In this document: piece after piece, positions 45,742 to 55,051 of the stretch | Layout: the number at the start of each line of letters is the position of its first letter | Position numbering within the stretch: the stretch's first letter is position 1 | From: Paludisphaera soli | GTDB taxonomy: Bacteria; Planctomycetota; Planctomycetia; Isosphaerales; Isosphaeraceae | Direction: 5' to 3' | Length of the DNA: 64,000 bases | Assembly (NCBI RefSeq): GCF_011064595.1 | Contig: NZ_JAALJI010000004.1 | Span: 62,001 to 126,000, forward strand | Position numbers and translations under genes: made by a program | The notes under the pieces: generated by a model | The model's input: the letters and a program-made list of their open reading frames with translations, nothing else | Database searches by the model: none | What the model was told of the DNA's origin: nothing

Positions 45742-47160
45742 TCAGGAAGCCCGGAGGCCGCGGCCGAGCAATTCGAACCAGGCCGGGACGCTGGGGCTGT
45801 TCCAGAGCGACCACAAGAGCGTGATGGTCGCGAACGTGGCGGCGGTCTTCAGGCTGCGGACCGCCAGCGCCTTGTAGTCGAAGGCCGGCGGCGGCTCGTC
45901 CGCCTTCGGCCGGGGCTTGGGCCGCGCCGGGCCCTTGCGGGCGTCGAGCTGGACGTTCACCATGACCAGCCCGCCGAGCACGGTCCAGAAGACGGCGTCC
46001 GGGCCGGTGAAGCCCCAGGTCCCCCGGAGCCAGAACGACTGGTAGCCGTGCAGCAGCCAGGTCACGAAGAACACCACGGCCGTCGCCGCCGCCAGCGCCG
46101 CCGGCTGCGGCCAGCGCTTCAGGCGGAAGACCACCGGGTTGAACACCAGGCGGACCATGAAGTCCTTCCAGTAGATGTTGATCCGTCGCCAGTAGTCGGT
46201 GAACCCGGTCGCCAGCAGGTAGCGATGGTGCGTGTCCGGCAGCTGGTAGCCGAACATGTGCAGCATCCCGCAGGCGACGTGGAACTGCCCGGAGACCTGC
46301 AGGTACACCAGGTAGTTGAACACCAGGAAGCTCAGCAGGCTCAGCGGCCCGTTCACGTCCGACGACTGGATCAGCAACTCCTGGTCGATGATCCGATAGA
46401 GGATCAGCTGCACAGCCCCCCGGAAGGTCATCTCCAGGCCCCGGCGCTGGACGTCGTGGACGTCGGCGGAGAAGTAGCCGCGCTGCCAGGTCCGGTAGTC
46501 GACCACCGGGAAGAGCATGAAACAGTAGTTCGGCAGCAGGAAGAAGTACCCCACCGCGTCGATCAGCTTCTCGGGCTTCTTCGCGTGCTTCAGCTCATAC
46601 ATGTAGATGAGCAGGCGAAACATGAACATCGAGCCCAGCACCGGCCAGACGGTCGAAGGCATCCGTTCGAACAACGCCGCCGGCCGGCCGCAGGCCAGGA
46701 ACACGCCGACGGCCGCCAGCGTCCCGGCGCGGAGGTTCCACGAGATCGGCAGCCGGCTGACGCCGATCATGAGCGCCGAGAGGCCCATCACCGCCGCGCC
46801 GCAGTCCATCCCGAAGACCAGGAACAGCCCGGCGATCGAGGCCCCCAGGAAGATCGCCTTCTTCCAGCGGTAGGGGGCCAGATAGTGGACGGGGAACGCC
46901 ACCCCCGCGACCTGCATCAGGACCTGGAAGGCCCGCCCCTCGGTCTGGTACTGCCGGCAGACGGCGAAGACCAGGCCGAAGTACAGCAGGTTGCGGAGGA
47001 ACGGCACGAGGGCCCGCCGGCAGTTCGCCGGCTCGTCGGCGTACAGCCGCTCGATCCAGCCCGCCGGCCGCGGCGACCCCCCGCCCTCGGGCAGGGTGTA
47101 TTGCCGGTGGGGCGAGGTCGATGCTCGCGACGTGATCGGGTTCCCGACGTTCGGCCCCAT
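45742..47160 (-). CDS. MBOAT-family membrane O-acyltransferase
   Basis: 472 aa with about ten membrane segments. The conserved MBOAT block is present: TGFTDYWRRINIYWKDFMVR, then FVTWLLHGYQSFWLRGTW with the invariant His. Related proteins (DltB, AlgI, PatA) move an activated acyl group across the membrane to a surface polymer. AGGAAGG is 8 bases before ATG 47160. It is the first gene of the four-gene cluster running to 41808. The acyl group and acceptor are unknown. Confidence 0.85.
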   Translation of the reverse strand: MGPNVGNPITSRASTSPHRQYTLPEGGGSPRPAGWIERLYADEPANCRRALVPFLRNLLYFGLVFAVCRQYQTEGRAFQVLMQVAGVAFPVHYLAPYRWKKAIFLGASIAGLFLVFGMDCGAAVMGLSALMIGVSRLPISWNLRAGTLAAVGVFLACGRPAALFERMPSTVWPVLGSMFMFRLLIYMYELKHAKKPEKLIDAVGYFFLLPNYCFMLFPVVDYRTWQRGYFSADVHDVQRRGLEMTFRGAVQLILYRIIDQELLIQSSDVNGPLSLLSFLVFNYLVYLQVSGQFHVACGMLHMFGYQLPDTHHRYLLATGFTDYWRRINIYWKDFMVRLVFNPVVFRLKRWPQPAALAAATAVVFFVTWLLHGYQSFWLRGTWGFTGPDAVFWTVLGGLVMVNVQLDARKGPARPKPRPKADEPPPAFDYKALAVRSLKTAATFATITLLWSLWNSPSVPAWFELLGRGLRAS

Positions 47161-47842
47161 AGACGGTCCCTTCCTCGAACCTGCGGGCCCACGGACCTCC
47201 TCGCGGGTGCGGGGCGGCCGGGAGCCGTTCATCCTGAATTGCCGGGCCATCGGCCGCGCGGTCAGGCCGCGCGACGCCTACTCGCTCCGTCGAAAGGAGG
47301 ACGGTTCGTCCCGATCGGGAGGCGCGTCAGGGAGGGGTGGGGCAGCCCGGAACGTGGTCCCGGAAAAGTTGCGGGGACCGGCTCATCCTTGAACCGGGAC
47401 TCCCCGCAACGGTCACCATCCTTGGTACGCCTGGAAATCGAGTCGGATCCTCGTCCGAGATTCTCTAATCAAATCTCTTCATGATCCTGCGTGTTCGCTC
47501 GTCACGGGAGAATTCGTCGCCCCGGGGGCCGCGGCGGCCGATCGTCGGGATCGGCGGGCCGTCGGGTCGCTTCGGGGCCGGGCTCCGGATCGGTCGGGCG
47601 ATTTAACCGCGAGCGGGCGAGGCTGTCAACCCGACTGCTCGCTCGCCCCGAGACCTAGGCGTCGACCGGCCCCGCGCCGGCCCGGCTATTTCGCCCCGTC
47701 GCGCGAGTCGGCATCGCCGTCGCGGTCGGGGCTCCGGATCGGTCGGGCGATTCAAGGCGGGGGGGGCGGGGCGCCGATGACGCACCGAGTCAGGCCCCGC
47801 CTGAGTTCCCGCCGCGTCGTCCCCTGCTCGCGAGCCTTCTCC
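47161..47842. other. 680-base intergenic region with inverted and direct repeats
   Basis: Divergent promoter region between the MBOAT operon and the gene at 47843. Contains a 10-bp inverted repeat (47368-47377 with 47401-47410) and a 24-base direct repeat (47580-47603 and 47729-47752). No gene is visible. The repeats may be operators or remnants of an element; neither is proven. Confidence 0.45.
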
Positions 47843-48391
47843 ATGACCATGCTACGCCGCACGTTGCGCCGCCTCTCCGCCGCCGGGAGCCTCCTGCTGG
47901 CGGCGGTCGCGTCGATCGCCGTCCCCGCCGCTCGAGCCCAGGCGCCCGCCGCGGCGCTGGACGTCGCGGCCCTGCGTCGGATGGGCGAGGCCGAACTGCA
48001 GTCGCTCTATCGCCAGGGGACGGTCGTCGGCCTGCCTCCGGGGCGGGTCCGGGGGACGGTCCTCCCCGCTCCCGGCGCCCGGCGGAACGCGGCGATGTCG
48101 GTCGGCGCCCGCCTGGTCTGGCAGGGGAAGGTCGTTGACGACTCGGGCGCGATGGCGGTCAACCGCTTTTTCGGGGTCCCCTCGATCAAAGGGAAGCTCT
48201 ACCAGGCCGAGAGCTGGCTCGACGGCGGCCCGTCCTTGATCCTCGACTACGCCGAGACCTCGCGGGTCTACGCACGCAACCGCGACGAGATCCGCCTCAT
48301 CGCGCCGGGGCTCTACCTCGGACTCATGTACGCACGATCGGACGCCCAGCCGAGCCTGAGCATGTACTTCGTCCTCGAAGCCACGCCCTGA
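47843..48391 (+). CDS. Secreted protein of unknown function
   Basis: 182 aa. Signal peptide MTMLRRTLRRLSAAGSLLLA followed by AVPAARAQ. The mature part reads MSVGARLVWQGKVVDDSGAM, NRFFGVPSIKGKLYQAESWL and GGPSLILDYAETSRVY, which suggests a compact beta-rich fold. I do not recognise the family. ATG 47843 is used (47849 is equally possible). Confidence 0.6.
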   Translation: MTMLRRTLRRLSAAGSLLLAAVASIAVPAARAQAPAAALDVAALRRMGEAELQSLYRQGTVVGLPPGRVRGTVLPAPGARRNAAMSVGARLVWQGKVVDDSGAMAVNRFFGVPSIKGKLYQAESWLDGGPSLILDYAETSRVYARNRDEIRLIAPGLYLGLMYARSDAQPSLSMYFVLEATP

Positions 48392-48500
48392 CCCGGGGCC
48401 CCGTCACGCCCCTCGCCTTCCCCGAATCGTCACTTTCCGCTAGCCTCCCGGCGTGATCGAGCCGCCGTCCGCGGCGGGGTCCGACCGGGGAGGCGAACGG

Positions 48501-50312
48501 ATGTCGGGTGCGGTCGAAGAGGGGACGAACTCGGGGCCGTCTCGCCGGGGATGGGCCGTCGAGTCAGTCGTCGCGATCCTGGCGGCCTTGATCTTCCTCG
48601 CCTGCCTGGGCTCGGTCGAACTTTGGGGCAAGCGCGAGCAACGGCTGGCGGCCGAGGTGGTCGACACCCTCGAAAGCGGCCGCTGGCTGGTGGCCCGGAT
48701 CCAGGGCCGGCCCCGGCTGGAGAAGCCCCCCCTGCCGCGCTGGACGACCGCCGCGGTGGCGACGGTCGTCGGCCGATGCGACGAGGTCGTCGTCCGACTC
48801 CCGGGTGCGTTCGCGGCGCTGGGGACGGTCGGCCTCACCTATCTGCTGGGGCTGCGACTCGGCGGCCGGCCGCTCGGGCTCGCCGCCGCGATGATCCTCG
48901 GCACGACGCCGCTGTTCATCGCCGAGGCGAGGCAGGCCGGCCAGGACGTGCCGCTCGCCTTCTTCACGACCCTCGCCCTCTACGCGGCGGTCCGTTTCCT
49001 GGAAGCGGGGGGATCGACCGGACCTCGACGGCCGCTCGCCTTCCGGCCGTGGGCGATCCTCTTCCACGTCGCCCTGGGGCTCGGCTTCCTCTGCAAGGGG
49101 CCGGTGATCCTGGCGATCGTCGCGGCGACGCTCCTGCCCTACGGCCTGATCGCCGGCCGGGCCCGCGCGATCGCCCGGCTGGCGGTCGATCCCTGGGGCG
49201 GTTCGGCCTTCGTGGCGATCGCTCTCTCGTGGCCGCTGCCGGTCTGGCTCGCCGACCCGAACGCGGCCGGGGTGTGGGTCGCGGAGATCGGCCAGAAGAC
49301 CGGCGCGCTGCCGATCGTGCATCGCGAGCGGGCCTGGTTCCTCCTGGAGTGGCCGGTCCTGATCGCGCCCTGGGTGGTCGCCGGGATCTCGGGAGTGCTG
49401 CTGCCGTTCCGGCGCGATCGGGGCGGGGAGGACGCCTCGATCTGGCTGCCGTGGTGCTGGTCGATCGGCGTGGCCCTGATCCTGAGCCTGTGGGCGGTCG
49501 CGAAGCCCAACTATTACGTGCCCTGCCTGCCGGGGTTCGCGCTCCTGGCCGGATCGGCGTGGCTCCGCCTTGATCGCAGAGCGTTCGGCGGCGATCGACT
49601 GCGGTCCGCCCGGACGTTGTTGCTCCTCCAATGGGGGATCTGGTCGGCCGTGGGGGCGACGGCTCTGGCGCTCTCGGGCCGCGCGGTCGGCGCGGCGAAT
49701 CCGGGCTGGTGCGCCTTGATGGCGACCGGGGTGGTGATCGCCGGAGTGCTCGGGGCGATCGGCGGTCGCCGAGGCTGGGGCGCGGCGGCGTTCGTGCCGT
49801 CGCTGGCGGCGACGGCCCTGGCCGTCGTGATCGGATACGGCTGGGTCGCGCCGGCGGGGAACGCGACGCGGGGCCATCGCGAGATCGCGCGGGCCATCGA
49901 GGAATCCGTCCCCGCCGAGGTCGAGGCGCTTTCCTTCTTCCACGAGCTGGACGAGGGGCTCTGGTTCTATCTCCGAGGTCGTCGCCTTGAGGCCGTGCCC
50001 GGGAGCCAGCCCCGCTACAACGACGCCTACGATCAGATCGCCGGCCGGAACTCAGACAGCTCGGCGATGGCTCCCGGCCTGACCGCCCGTTCCAAGGTGG
50101 TCCTCGCCGACTGGCTCGCCCGCGAGGCTCGGGCGGGCGAATACCTGCTCCTTCGCGAGAAGGTCTACCGGGTCCTCGGCGAGCAACTGGAAGGCGCGGC
50201 GACGCCCATCCTCCGCGAATCCGCCTCCACGCGGAACGGATTGGTCCTCCTCCGGCTCGATCCCCGCCCCTCGCGGGCCGCCGAGGCGTCTCCGGCCCGC
50301 CTCATCCGCTGA
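48501..50312 (+). CDS. ArnT-like glycosyltransferase (GT83-type)
   Basis: 603 aa with about twelve membrane segments. The N-terminal loop shows the ArnT/PMT pattern ELWGKREQRLAAEVVDTLES and RPRLEKPPLPRW. ArnT moves an aminoarabinose or similar sugar from undecaprenyl phosphate to lipid A or other surface lipids; the sugar here cannot be inferred. Start chosen at ATG 48501 because GGGGAGG is 7 bases upstream; a GTG at 48453 would add 16 residues. No neighbours suggest an operon. Confidence 0.8.
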   Translation: MSGAVEEGTNSGPSRRGWAVESVVAILAALIFLACLGSVELWGKREQRLAAEVVDTLESGRWLVARIQGRPRLEKPPLPRWTTAAVATVVGRCDEVVVRLPGAFAALGTVGLTYLLGLRLGGRPLGLAAAMILGTTPLFIAEARQAGQDVPLAFFTTLALYAAVRFLEAGGSTGPRRPLAFRPWAILFHVALGLGFLCKGPVILAIVAATLLPYGLIAGRARAIARLAVDPWGGSAFVAIALSWPLPVWLADPNAAGVWVAEIGQKTGALPIVHRERAWFLLEWPVLIAPWVVAGISGVLLPFRRDRGGEDASIWLPWCWSIGVALILSLWAVAKPNYYVPCLPGFALLAGSAWLRLDRRAFGGDRLRSARTLLLLQWGIWSAVGATALALSGRAVGAANPGWCALMATGVVIAGVLGAIGGRRGWGAAAFVPSLAATALAVVIGYGWVAPAGNATRGHREIARAIEESVPAEVEALSFFHELDEGLWFYLRGRRLEAVPGSQPRYNDAYDQIAGRNSDSSAMAPGLTARSKVVLADWLAREARAGEYLLLREKVYRVLGEQLEGAATPILRESASTRNGLVLLRLDPRPSRAAEASPARLIR

Positions 50313-50862
50313 AATCCCGGCCCCGAGACGGCCCGGCCCCGCGCCCGATCGCCCGCCGACGCCTCTCCGCGTGCAATTCTTGCAGGCCAAGCCCGGGGAC
50401 GGGAACGGTGCGCGAAGGGAATCCGGCGCGCGGGCCGCTGCCGCCTCGGTCGACTGCCGGGGTTCGGCTGTCCGTTAGGCCTCGAAGAGTGGGGTCGTCC
50501 GGGATGCGCCGGCGTTCGATCTTGCGGTGCTTGCCCATCTTCGCGGACCCCGACGACCGGCATTGTCGTTGACGTAAAGCCTTGGTGCAAAAGGTGAAGC
50601 GGGTTCAAGGGTCCCGGCCCCGATGACGATACAACTAGTGACTCGCCGAGGGGAACACGAAACCTCGGAGCGAGATGCAGACGGGAGCACCGAAACCTGG
50701 TGGCGTCGGAATCGCGGGGGGGCCGCAAGGCCCCGGGTCCCGGGAAGACCTCGACCGCGGGATCGATGCCAATGGACGACCGAAACGAAAACGGGGTCGA
50801 AGCGAAACGGCCGGCCGGAATCGCGGTCCTCGTATAACGTTACTCAAGGAGAGTTTTCTCCC
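50313..50862. other. 550-base region with no gene
   Basis: I see no supported coding region, RNA gene or repeat. It probably contains the promoter of the secreted Gly/Cys-rich protein gene at 50863, but no convincing -35/-10 pair was found by eye. Confidence 0.3.
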
Positions 50863-51483
50863 ATGTCGAAGCCCTTGACGTTCAGCCTCAGCCTGGTCAT
50901 GGCTCTCGCGTTCTCCGGCCTCAGCAAGGCCGGCGCCTTCGACGCCGGCTGCACCACCTGCGGCCTGGCCTCGCCCCAGGGCGTGATCGCCAGCCCCCAG
51001 GGCTACCTCCCGACCGCCGGCTGCGACGACGGGTGCGCCCCGAAGAAGAAGTGCAACCTCTTCGGCCACCTTGGCGGCAAGCTCGACGGCCTGCACTGCA
51101 AGCTGAAGAGCGCCCTCCACCCGCCCGTCACCTACGAGTGGGTCCTGAAGAAGAAGCGGCTGTGGGGCCACAAGGGTGGCTGCGGCGAAGGTTGCGGCGA
51201 AGGCTGCGCCCCGGCCGCCGTCTACCCGACCAGCCAGGTCGCTCCTTCCGGCCAGGGCTACGCGGCTCCTTCCGGCCAGGGCTACGCCCCGGCCCCGACG
51301 GGCCAGGGCTACGCTCCGGCCCCGATCTACGGCGCCGGCCAGCACACCTACAACAGCAAGCCCACCGCGACCGTCGCTTCGGTCCCGGCCGAGCTGACCC
51401 CTTCGCTGACCGGCGAAGAGGCTCCTCCGGCCCCCGAGGTCCGCACCGGCGGCCTGCTCCTGCCGACCCCGGCCGGCGAGTGA
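50863..51483 (+). CDS. Secreted Cys/Gly-rich repeat protein
   Basis: 206 aa. Signal peptide MSKPLTFSLSLVMALAFSGL. The mature part has Cys clusters (GCTTCGLAS, GCDDGCAPKKKCNLFG, GGCGEGCGEGCAP) and a short repeat, APSGQGYA twice then APTGQGYAPAP. The DNA repeat of 24 bases is nearly perfect (51241-51264 and 51265-51288). Paired Cys in small exported proteins can form disulfides or bind metal. AAGGAGA is about ten bases before ATG 50863. The gene ends at a strong terminator (51524-51558). Function unknown. Confidence 0.7.
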   Translation: MSKPLTFSLSLVMALAFSGLSKAGAFDAGCTTCGLASPQGVIASPQGYLPTAGCDDGCAPKKKCNLFGHLGGKLDGLHCKLKSALHPPVTYEWVLKKKRLWGHKGGCGEGCGEGCAPAAVYPTSQVAPSGQGYAAPSGQGYAPAPTGQGYAPAPIYGAGQHTYNSKPTATVASVPAELTPSLTGEEAPPAPEVRTGGLLLPTPAGE

Positions 51484-51523
51484 CGCGAGTCACCTCCCTC
51501 GGCTGAATCGCCCCGCGATTCAA

Positions 51524-51558
51524 CGGCCCCGCCGACGCCCCGTGCGTCGGCGGGGCCG
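51524..51558 (+). terminator. Strong hairpin terminator after the Cys/Gly-rich gene
   Basis: CGGCCCCGCCGACGC at 51524-51538 pairs perfectly with 51544-51558 across a 5-base loop, 41 nt after the stop. The stem is 15 bp of mostly G+C. There is no clear T-run after it. Confidence 0.7.
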
Positions 51559-51723
51559 TCGCGTTTCGAAGCCTGGTCGACCGCCACGACCTTTCCCCCA
51601 CGCCCGCCGCAAGCTGGCCCCGACCCTCGGACGGGGTTAGACTGGCGGCGCTCGACGCGAGGCCCGCCCTCTCGCGACGGATCGCCCCGCCCACCCTCTC
51701 CCACCCGCCCAGGAGACTCACCC

Positions 51724-54456
51724 ATGCGACACCCCCTCGCGCTTCTCGGCCTCGCGCTGATCGCGGCGACCTGGACCGCCCGCGGATCCTTCGCGCAGGA
51801 GCCGAAGCCGCTCGCGGGCTTCGATTTCCGGTCGCCCGAAGCGTTGCGAGGTTGGGCGGGCCTCCACGACGTCCACAGCCTCGACGCCGTCTCCGAGGGG
51901 ATGGCCGTCCGCATCGACGGCCGCGACCCCTACTTCGGGAGCCCCGCGTTCGACCTCCCCGAGGGCGTCCCTCTGACGGCCAGGGTCCGCATCAAGGTCG
52001 AGAAGCCGGGCGAGCTTCAGGTCTTCTACATCCGCCCCGGCGAGCAGACCAATGAGGAGCGCTCCGTGCGCAAGCCCGTCCGCGCCGGAGGCTGGCGCGA
52101 CGTGATCCTCCACCTGCCGCCGCTCGGGCCGAGGACCGTCATCCGGATCGACCCGCCGGGAAGCTCGGGCGTCTGCCTGATCGAGTCGATCCGCTTCGCG
52201 CCCAGGCTCCTCATCGAGGCCGCCTGGCCGGAGCCGGGGATTCCGAGGCCGGCGGCCGACGCCCCCCGCGTCGAGGCCGGGACGTTCGTGCTCAAGCAGG
52301 ACCCCGCCCGGTTCGGCGGCTTCACCCTGAGCGTCGACGGCCGGGAGGTCGCGACGGGACACGACAGGCCGACGATCGCCTACCGCACCGTCGTCGACGG
52401 CCGACCGGCCGTGAAGTGGGTGGCCGCGCCGACCGATGCGAAGGTCGAGACGACCGTCGATCCGGCGGACGGGACCTTGCGCGTGGGGACGACGTTCCGC
52501 GACGAGCAGGGGGGCGCGTGGCGGTTGGAGCAGGCGTTCCGGCCGCACTCGCCCGGCGTGATCGCGTTCGAGGCCGAATGCGCGGTCGACGCCCCCCGGG
52601 CGATCTTCCACGCCCCGCTGCTGGTGACGCTCCCGGGCCACGGACAGGGCGCCTTCGGCGCGTCGAAGGGGCAGGGGCTCCTGGCGGGGGTCGAATACCT
52701 CGACGACGAGCCGAGCAGCTCGACGGCGGACCTGGGCGAGGCCGACGCCCTCCGCAAGGTCCCCTCGGCCCCGAAGCTCACGTTCCCGCTGATGGCCGTC
52801 CAGGCCCGGGGCCGCTACCTCGGCCTGATCTGGGAGCCTGGTCCGGGGGTCGCGCCGCTGTTCGATTCGCCCGACCGGACGCTCGGCGGCAGCGGCCACC
52901 TGATGGGCCTCATCGCCCCCGGGGCCGAGGCCGGCGACCGCGTCGAGGGGTCGCTGTTCCCCGACGAGCCGACGGCCCTCGCGCCCGGCGTCCCGCTCAA
53001 GGCGTCGGGCCTGCTGATCGCCGGCGAGGGGACGACGATCATCCCGGCCGTGCAGCGCTACGTCGCCTTGAAGGGGCTGCCGCCGATCCCGGCGACGCCC
53101 GGACTGCAAGACTACGTCCGGCTGGCCGCCGCCGGCTGGCTCGACTCGCCCATCCGCGACGGCGGCCGCTATCGCCACGCGGCCGGGGCCGGCGACTTCC
53201 GCGCCCAGCCGGCGGCCGACGCCGCCTGGATGACGAGCTGGCTCGCCGCGCTGACCGACGATCCGAAGCTGGCGGATCGCCTCCGCGCGGCGTCGACCGA
53301 GGCCGAGGCTCAGCTCCGCCCCGACCGCGATCTGCACTCCGCCGTGGGGCACAACCGCTATCCGGTCGCCCCACTCGTGCTCCCCGACGCCGGGACGGCG
53401 GACGACGGCGGCGCGGCGAGCTTCGACCGGGCGGTCGCGGCGGTCGTCGCCTCGTCGCGGATGTTCGAGCCCGACGGCACGCGCCGGTATCGGCCGGCTC
53501 GGGGCCGCCTCGATTACGGACGGACCCACTTCAGCGACGAGGCCAGCGGATACGCCGCCCAGCCGATCGACCAGATGCTCCGGCTGGCCGCCTACTCCGG
53601 CGACCGGGCGGCCGTCGACGAGGGCCTGCGGCTGCTGGCGATCCTCCGCGACCGCTTCCGCGACGGCGTCCCGCGCGGGGCGCAGACCTGGGAGATCGCC
53701 CTGCACACGCCCGACGTCCTCGCCTCGGCCTACCTCGTCCGGGCGTTCGCCCTGGGCTACGAGCTGACCGGCGACCCGTCGTTCCTCGACGCCGCGAAGT
53801 ACTGGGCCTGGACCGGCGTCCCGTTCGTCTACCTCGTGGACCCGACCGACGCGAGCGGGCCGGAGGCCGTCGGACCTTATGCGACGATCCCCGTGCTGGG
53901 CTCGACCAACTGGGTCGCGCCCAACTGGATCGGCCTGCCGGTTCAGTGGTGCGGGCTCGTCTACGCCGACGCGCTCATCGAGCTGGCCCGCTACGACGCC
54001 GAGGGCCCCTGGAGCCGCCTCGCCGACGGCATCGCCGCGTCGGGGATCCTCCAGACCTATCCGCTCGACGACCCCAACCGGGGGCTCCTGCCGGACTCGT
54101 TCAACCTGACCTCGCAGGCGCGCAACCCGGCCGACATCAACCCCGGCACCCTCCAGCCCGGCGCCGTCCGGCTGCTCGCCGGCCCCCTCGCCCGGCCCTA
54201 CCAGTTCCGGGCCCTGCGCGGGGCCGGCCTCTGGATCTGCGCCCCCGGCGCGATCGAGGTCGAGGCCGACGCCCCAGGCGAGGCCGCGTTCACCGTGCAC
54301 CCCTGGAATCCCGGGCCGTCGTTCGTCGTCGTCCACGGCGTCGCCCCCGAAGCCGAGGTGTCGGGCGAGGTCGTCGGCCGTCGCGACCAGGGCCGGACGA
54401 TCCGCCTCGAAGGCGGGGCGAAGCCGGCGCGGATCACGGTCCGGGCCCCGAAGTAA
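51724..54456 (+). CDS. Large secreted protein, possible alpha/alpha-barrel carbohydrate-acting enzyme
   Basis: 910 aa with a signal peptide (MRHPLALLGLALIAATWTAR). The N-terminal half is beta-rich (FDFRSPEALRGW, VEKPGELQVFYIRPGE), resembling a carbohydrate-binding beta-sandwich. The C-terminal half looks like alpha-hairpin repeats (YLVRAFALGYELTGD, WCGLVYADALIELARYD), a layout typical of alpha/alpha-toroid glycoside hydrolases and polysaccharide lyases. I cannot find a catalytic motif, so the enzyme call is an inference. AGGAGA about 8 bases before ATG 51724. It may work on exported polysaccharide. Confidence 0.55.
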   Translation: MRHPLALLGLALIAATWTARGSFAQEPKPLAGFDFRSPEALRGWAGLHDVHSLDAVSEGMAVRIDGRDPYFGSPAFDLPEGVPLTARVRIKVEKPGELQVFYIRPGEQTNEERSVRKPVRAGGWRDVILHLPPLGPRTVIRIDPPGSSGVCLIESIRFAPRLLIEAAWPEPGIPRPAADAPRVEAGTFVLKQDPARFGGFTLSVDGREVATGHDRPTIAYRTVVDGRPAVKWVAAPTDAKVETTVDPADGTLRVGTTFRDEQGGAWRLEQAFRPHSPGVIAFEAECAVDAPRAIFHAPLLVTLPGHGQGAFGASKGQGLLAGVEYLDDEPSSSTADLGEADALRKVPSAPKLTFPLMAVQARGRYLGLIWEPGPGVAPLFDSPDRTLGGSGHLMGLIAPGAEAGDRVEGSLFPDEPTALAPGVPLKASGLLIAGEGTTIIPAVQRYVALKGLPPIPATPGLQDYVRLAAAGWLDSPIRDGGRYRHAAGAGDFRAQPAADAAWMTSWLAALTDDPKLADRLRAASTEAEAQLRPDRDLHSAVGHNRYPVAPLVLPDAGTADDGGAASFDRAVAAVVASSRMFEPDGTRRYRPARGRLDYGRTHFSDEASGYAAQPIDQMLRLAAYSGDRAAVDEGLRLLAILRDRFRDGVPRGAQTWEIALHTPDVLASAYLVRAFALGYELTGDPSFLDAAKYWAWTGVPFVYLVDPTDASGPEAVGPYATIPVLGSTNWVAPNWIGLPVQWCGLVYADALIELARYDAEGPWSRLADGIAASGILQTYPLDDPNRGLLPDSFNLTSQARNPADINPGTLQPGAVRLLAGPLARPYQFRALRGAGLWICAPGAIEVEADAPGEAAFTVHPWNPGPSFVVVHGVAPEAEVSGEVVGRRDQGRTIRLEGGAKPARITVRAPK

Positions 54457-54492
54457 TACGGATGTGGTTTTCCGACGATTCCGTCGGGAACG

Positions 54493-54520
54493 TTGTACGC
54501 GCCGGCTTATGGGGTACGAT
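54493..54520 (+). promoter_or_regulatory. Candidate promoter of the DUF4065/zeta-like pair
   Basis: TTGTAC (54493-54498) and TACGAT (54515-54520), 16 bases apart, lie 48 bases before the start codon at 54568. By eye only. Confidence 0.4.
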
Positions 54521-54567
54521 TGAGGAGGAAGACAAGCGCCCCTTTCTCGATCGACGGAGACGACGTC

Positions 54568-55044
54568 ATGGGCCGGCAGTGCGTCCAGGGAGTGACCAAC
54601 TACATCGTCTGGGATTGCCACGAGGCCGGGTCGTACATCACCCTCGCGAAGCTCCAGAAGCTGCTCTATTTCGCCCAGGCGCGGCACCTGGCGATGCACG
54701 GCGAGCCTTTGTTCGCCGGCCGCTTCGAAGCCTGGTCGCACGGCCCGGTCCTGCGGTCGGTCCACCGGCGGTTCGAACACTTCGGCTGGCGCGCCCTCGA
54801 CGAGTTCATCCCCAAGCCGGAGCTGGACTGCCACACGATGCGGTTCCTCAAGGAGATGCTCGACGACCTGGGCTCCTACGACGCCCGCCAGCTGGAGGCG
54901 ATGATCCGCCGCGACGACGCCTGGATCGCCGCCCGCCAGGGCGCGCCGGAGTGCGTCGACGGTCGCTGGGAGGGCGTGATCTCAGAGGACCTGATGCGCG
55001 ACGTCCACCGTCGCATGTTGAACCTGGAACCCGCGGGGGTCTGA
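54568..55044 (+). CDS. DUF4065/Panacea-domain protein, probable antitoxin
   Basis: 158 aa. Fits the Panacea (DUF4065, SocA/GepA-like) domain: TNYIVWDCHE, YITLAKLQKLLYFAQARHLA and GEPLFAGRFEAWSHGPVLRS are the family's signature helices. This domain is known as an antitoxin that neutralises many unrelated toxins. GGAG is 8 bases before ATG 54568. It is followed after 7 nt by a zeta-toxin-like P-loop kinase on the same strand. The role as antitoxin is an inference from family and gene pair. Confidence 0.8.
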   Translation: MGRQCVQGVTNYIVWDCHEAGSYITLAKLQKLLYFAQARHLAMHGEPLFAGRFEAWSHGPVLRSVHRRFEHFGWRALDEFIPKPELDCHTMRFLKEMLDDLGSYDARQLEAMIRRDDAWIAARQGAPECVDGRWEGVISEDLMRDVHRRMLNLEPAGV

Positions 55045-55051
55045 CGCCGGC

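Noticed and set aside
51718-54834. Open frame of about 1,000 codons opposite the 910-aa secreted protein
   Set aside because: No signal peptide or domain and starts inside another gene; the plus-strand frame has a signal peptide and ribosome site.
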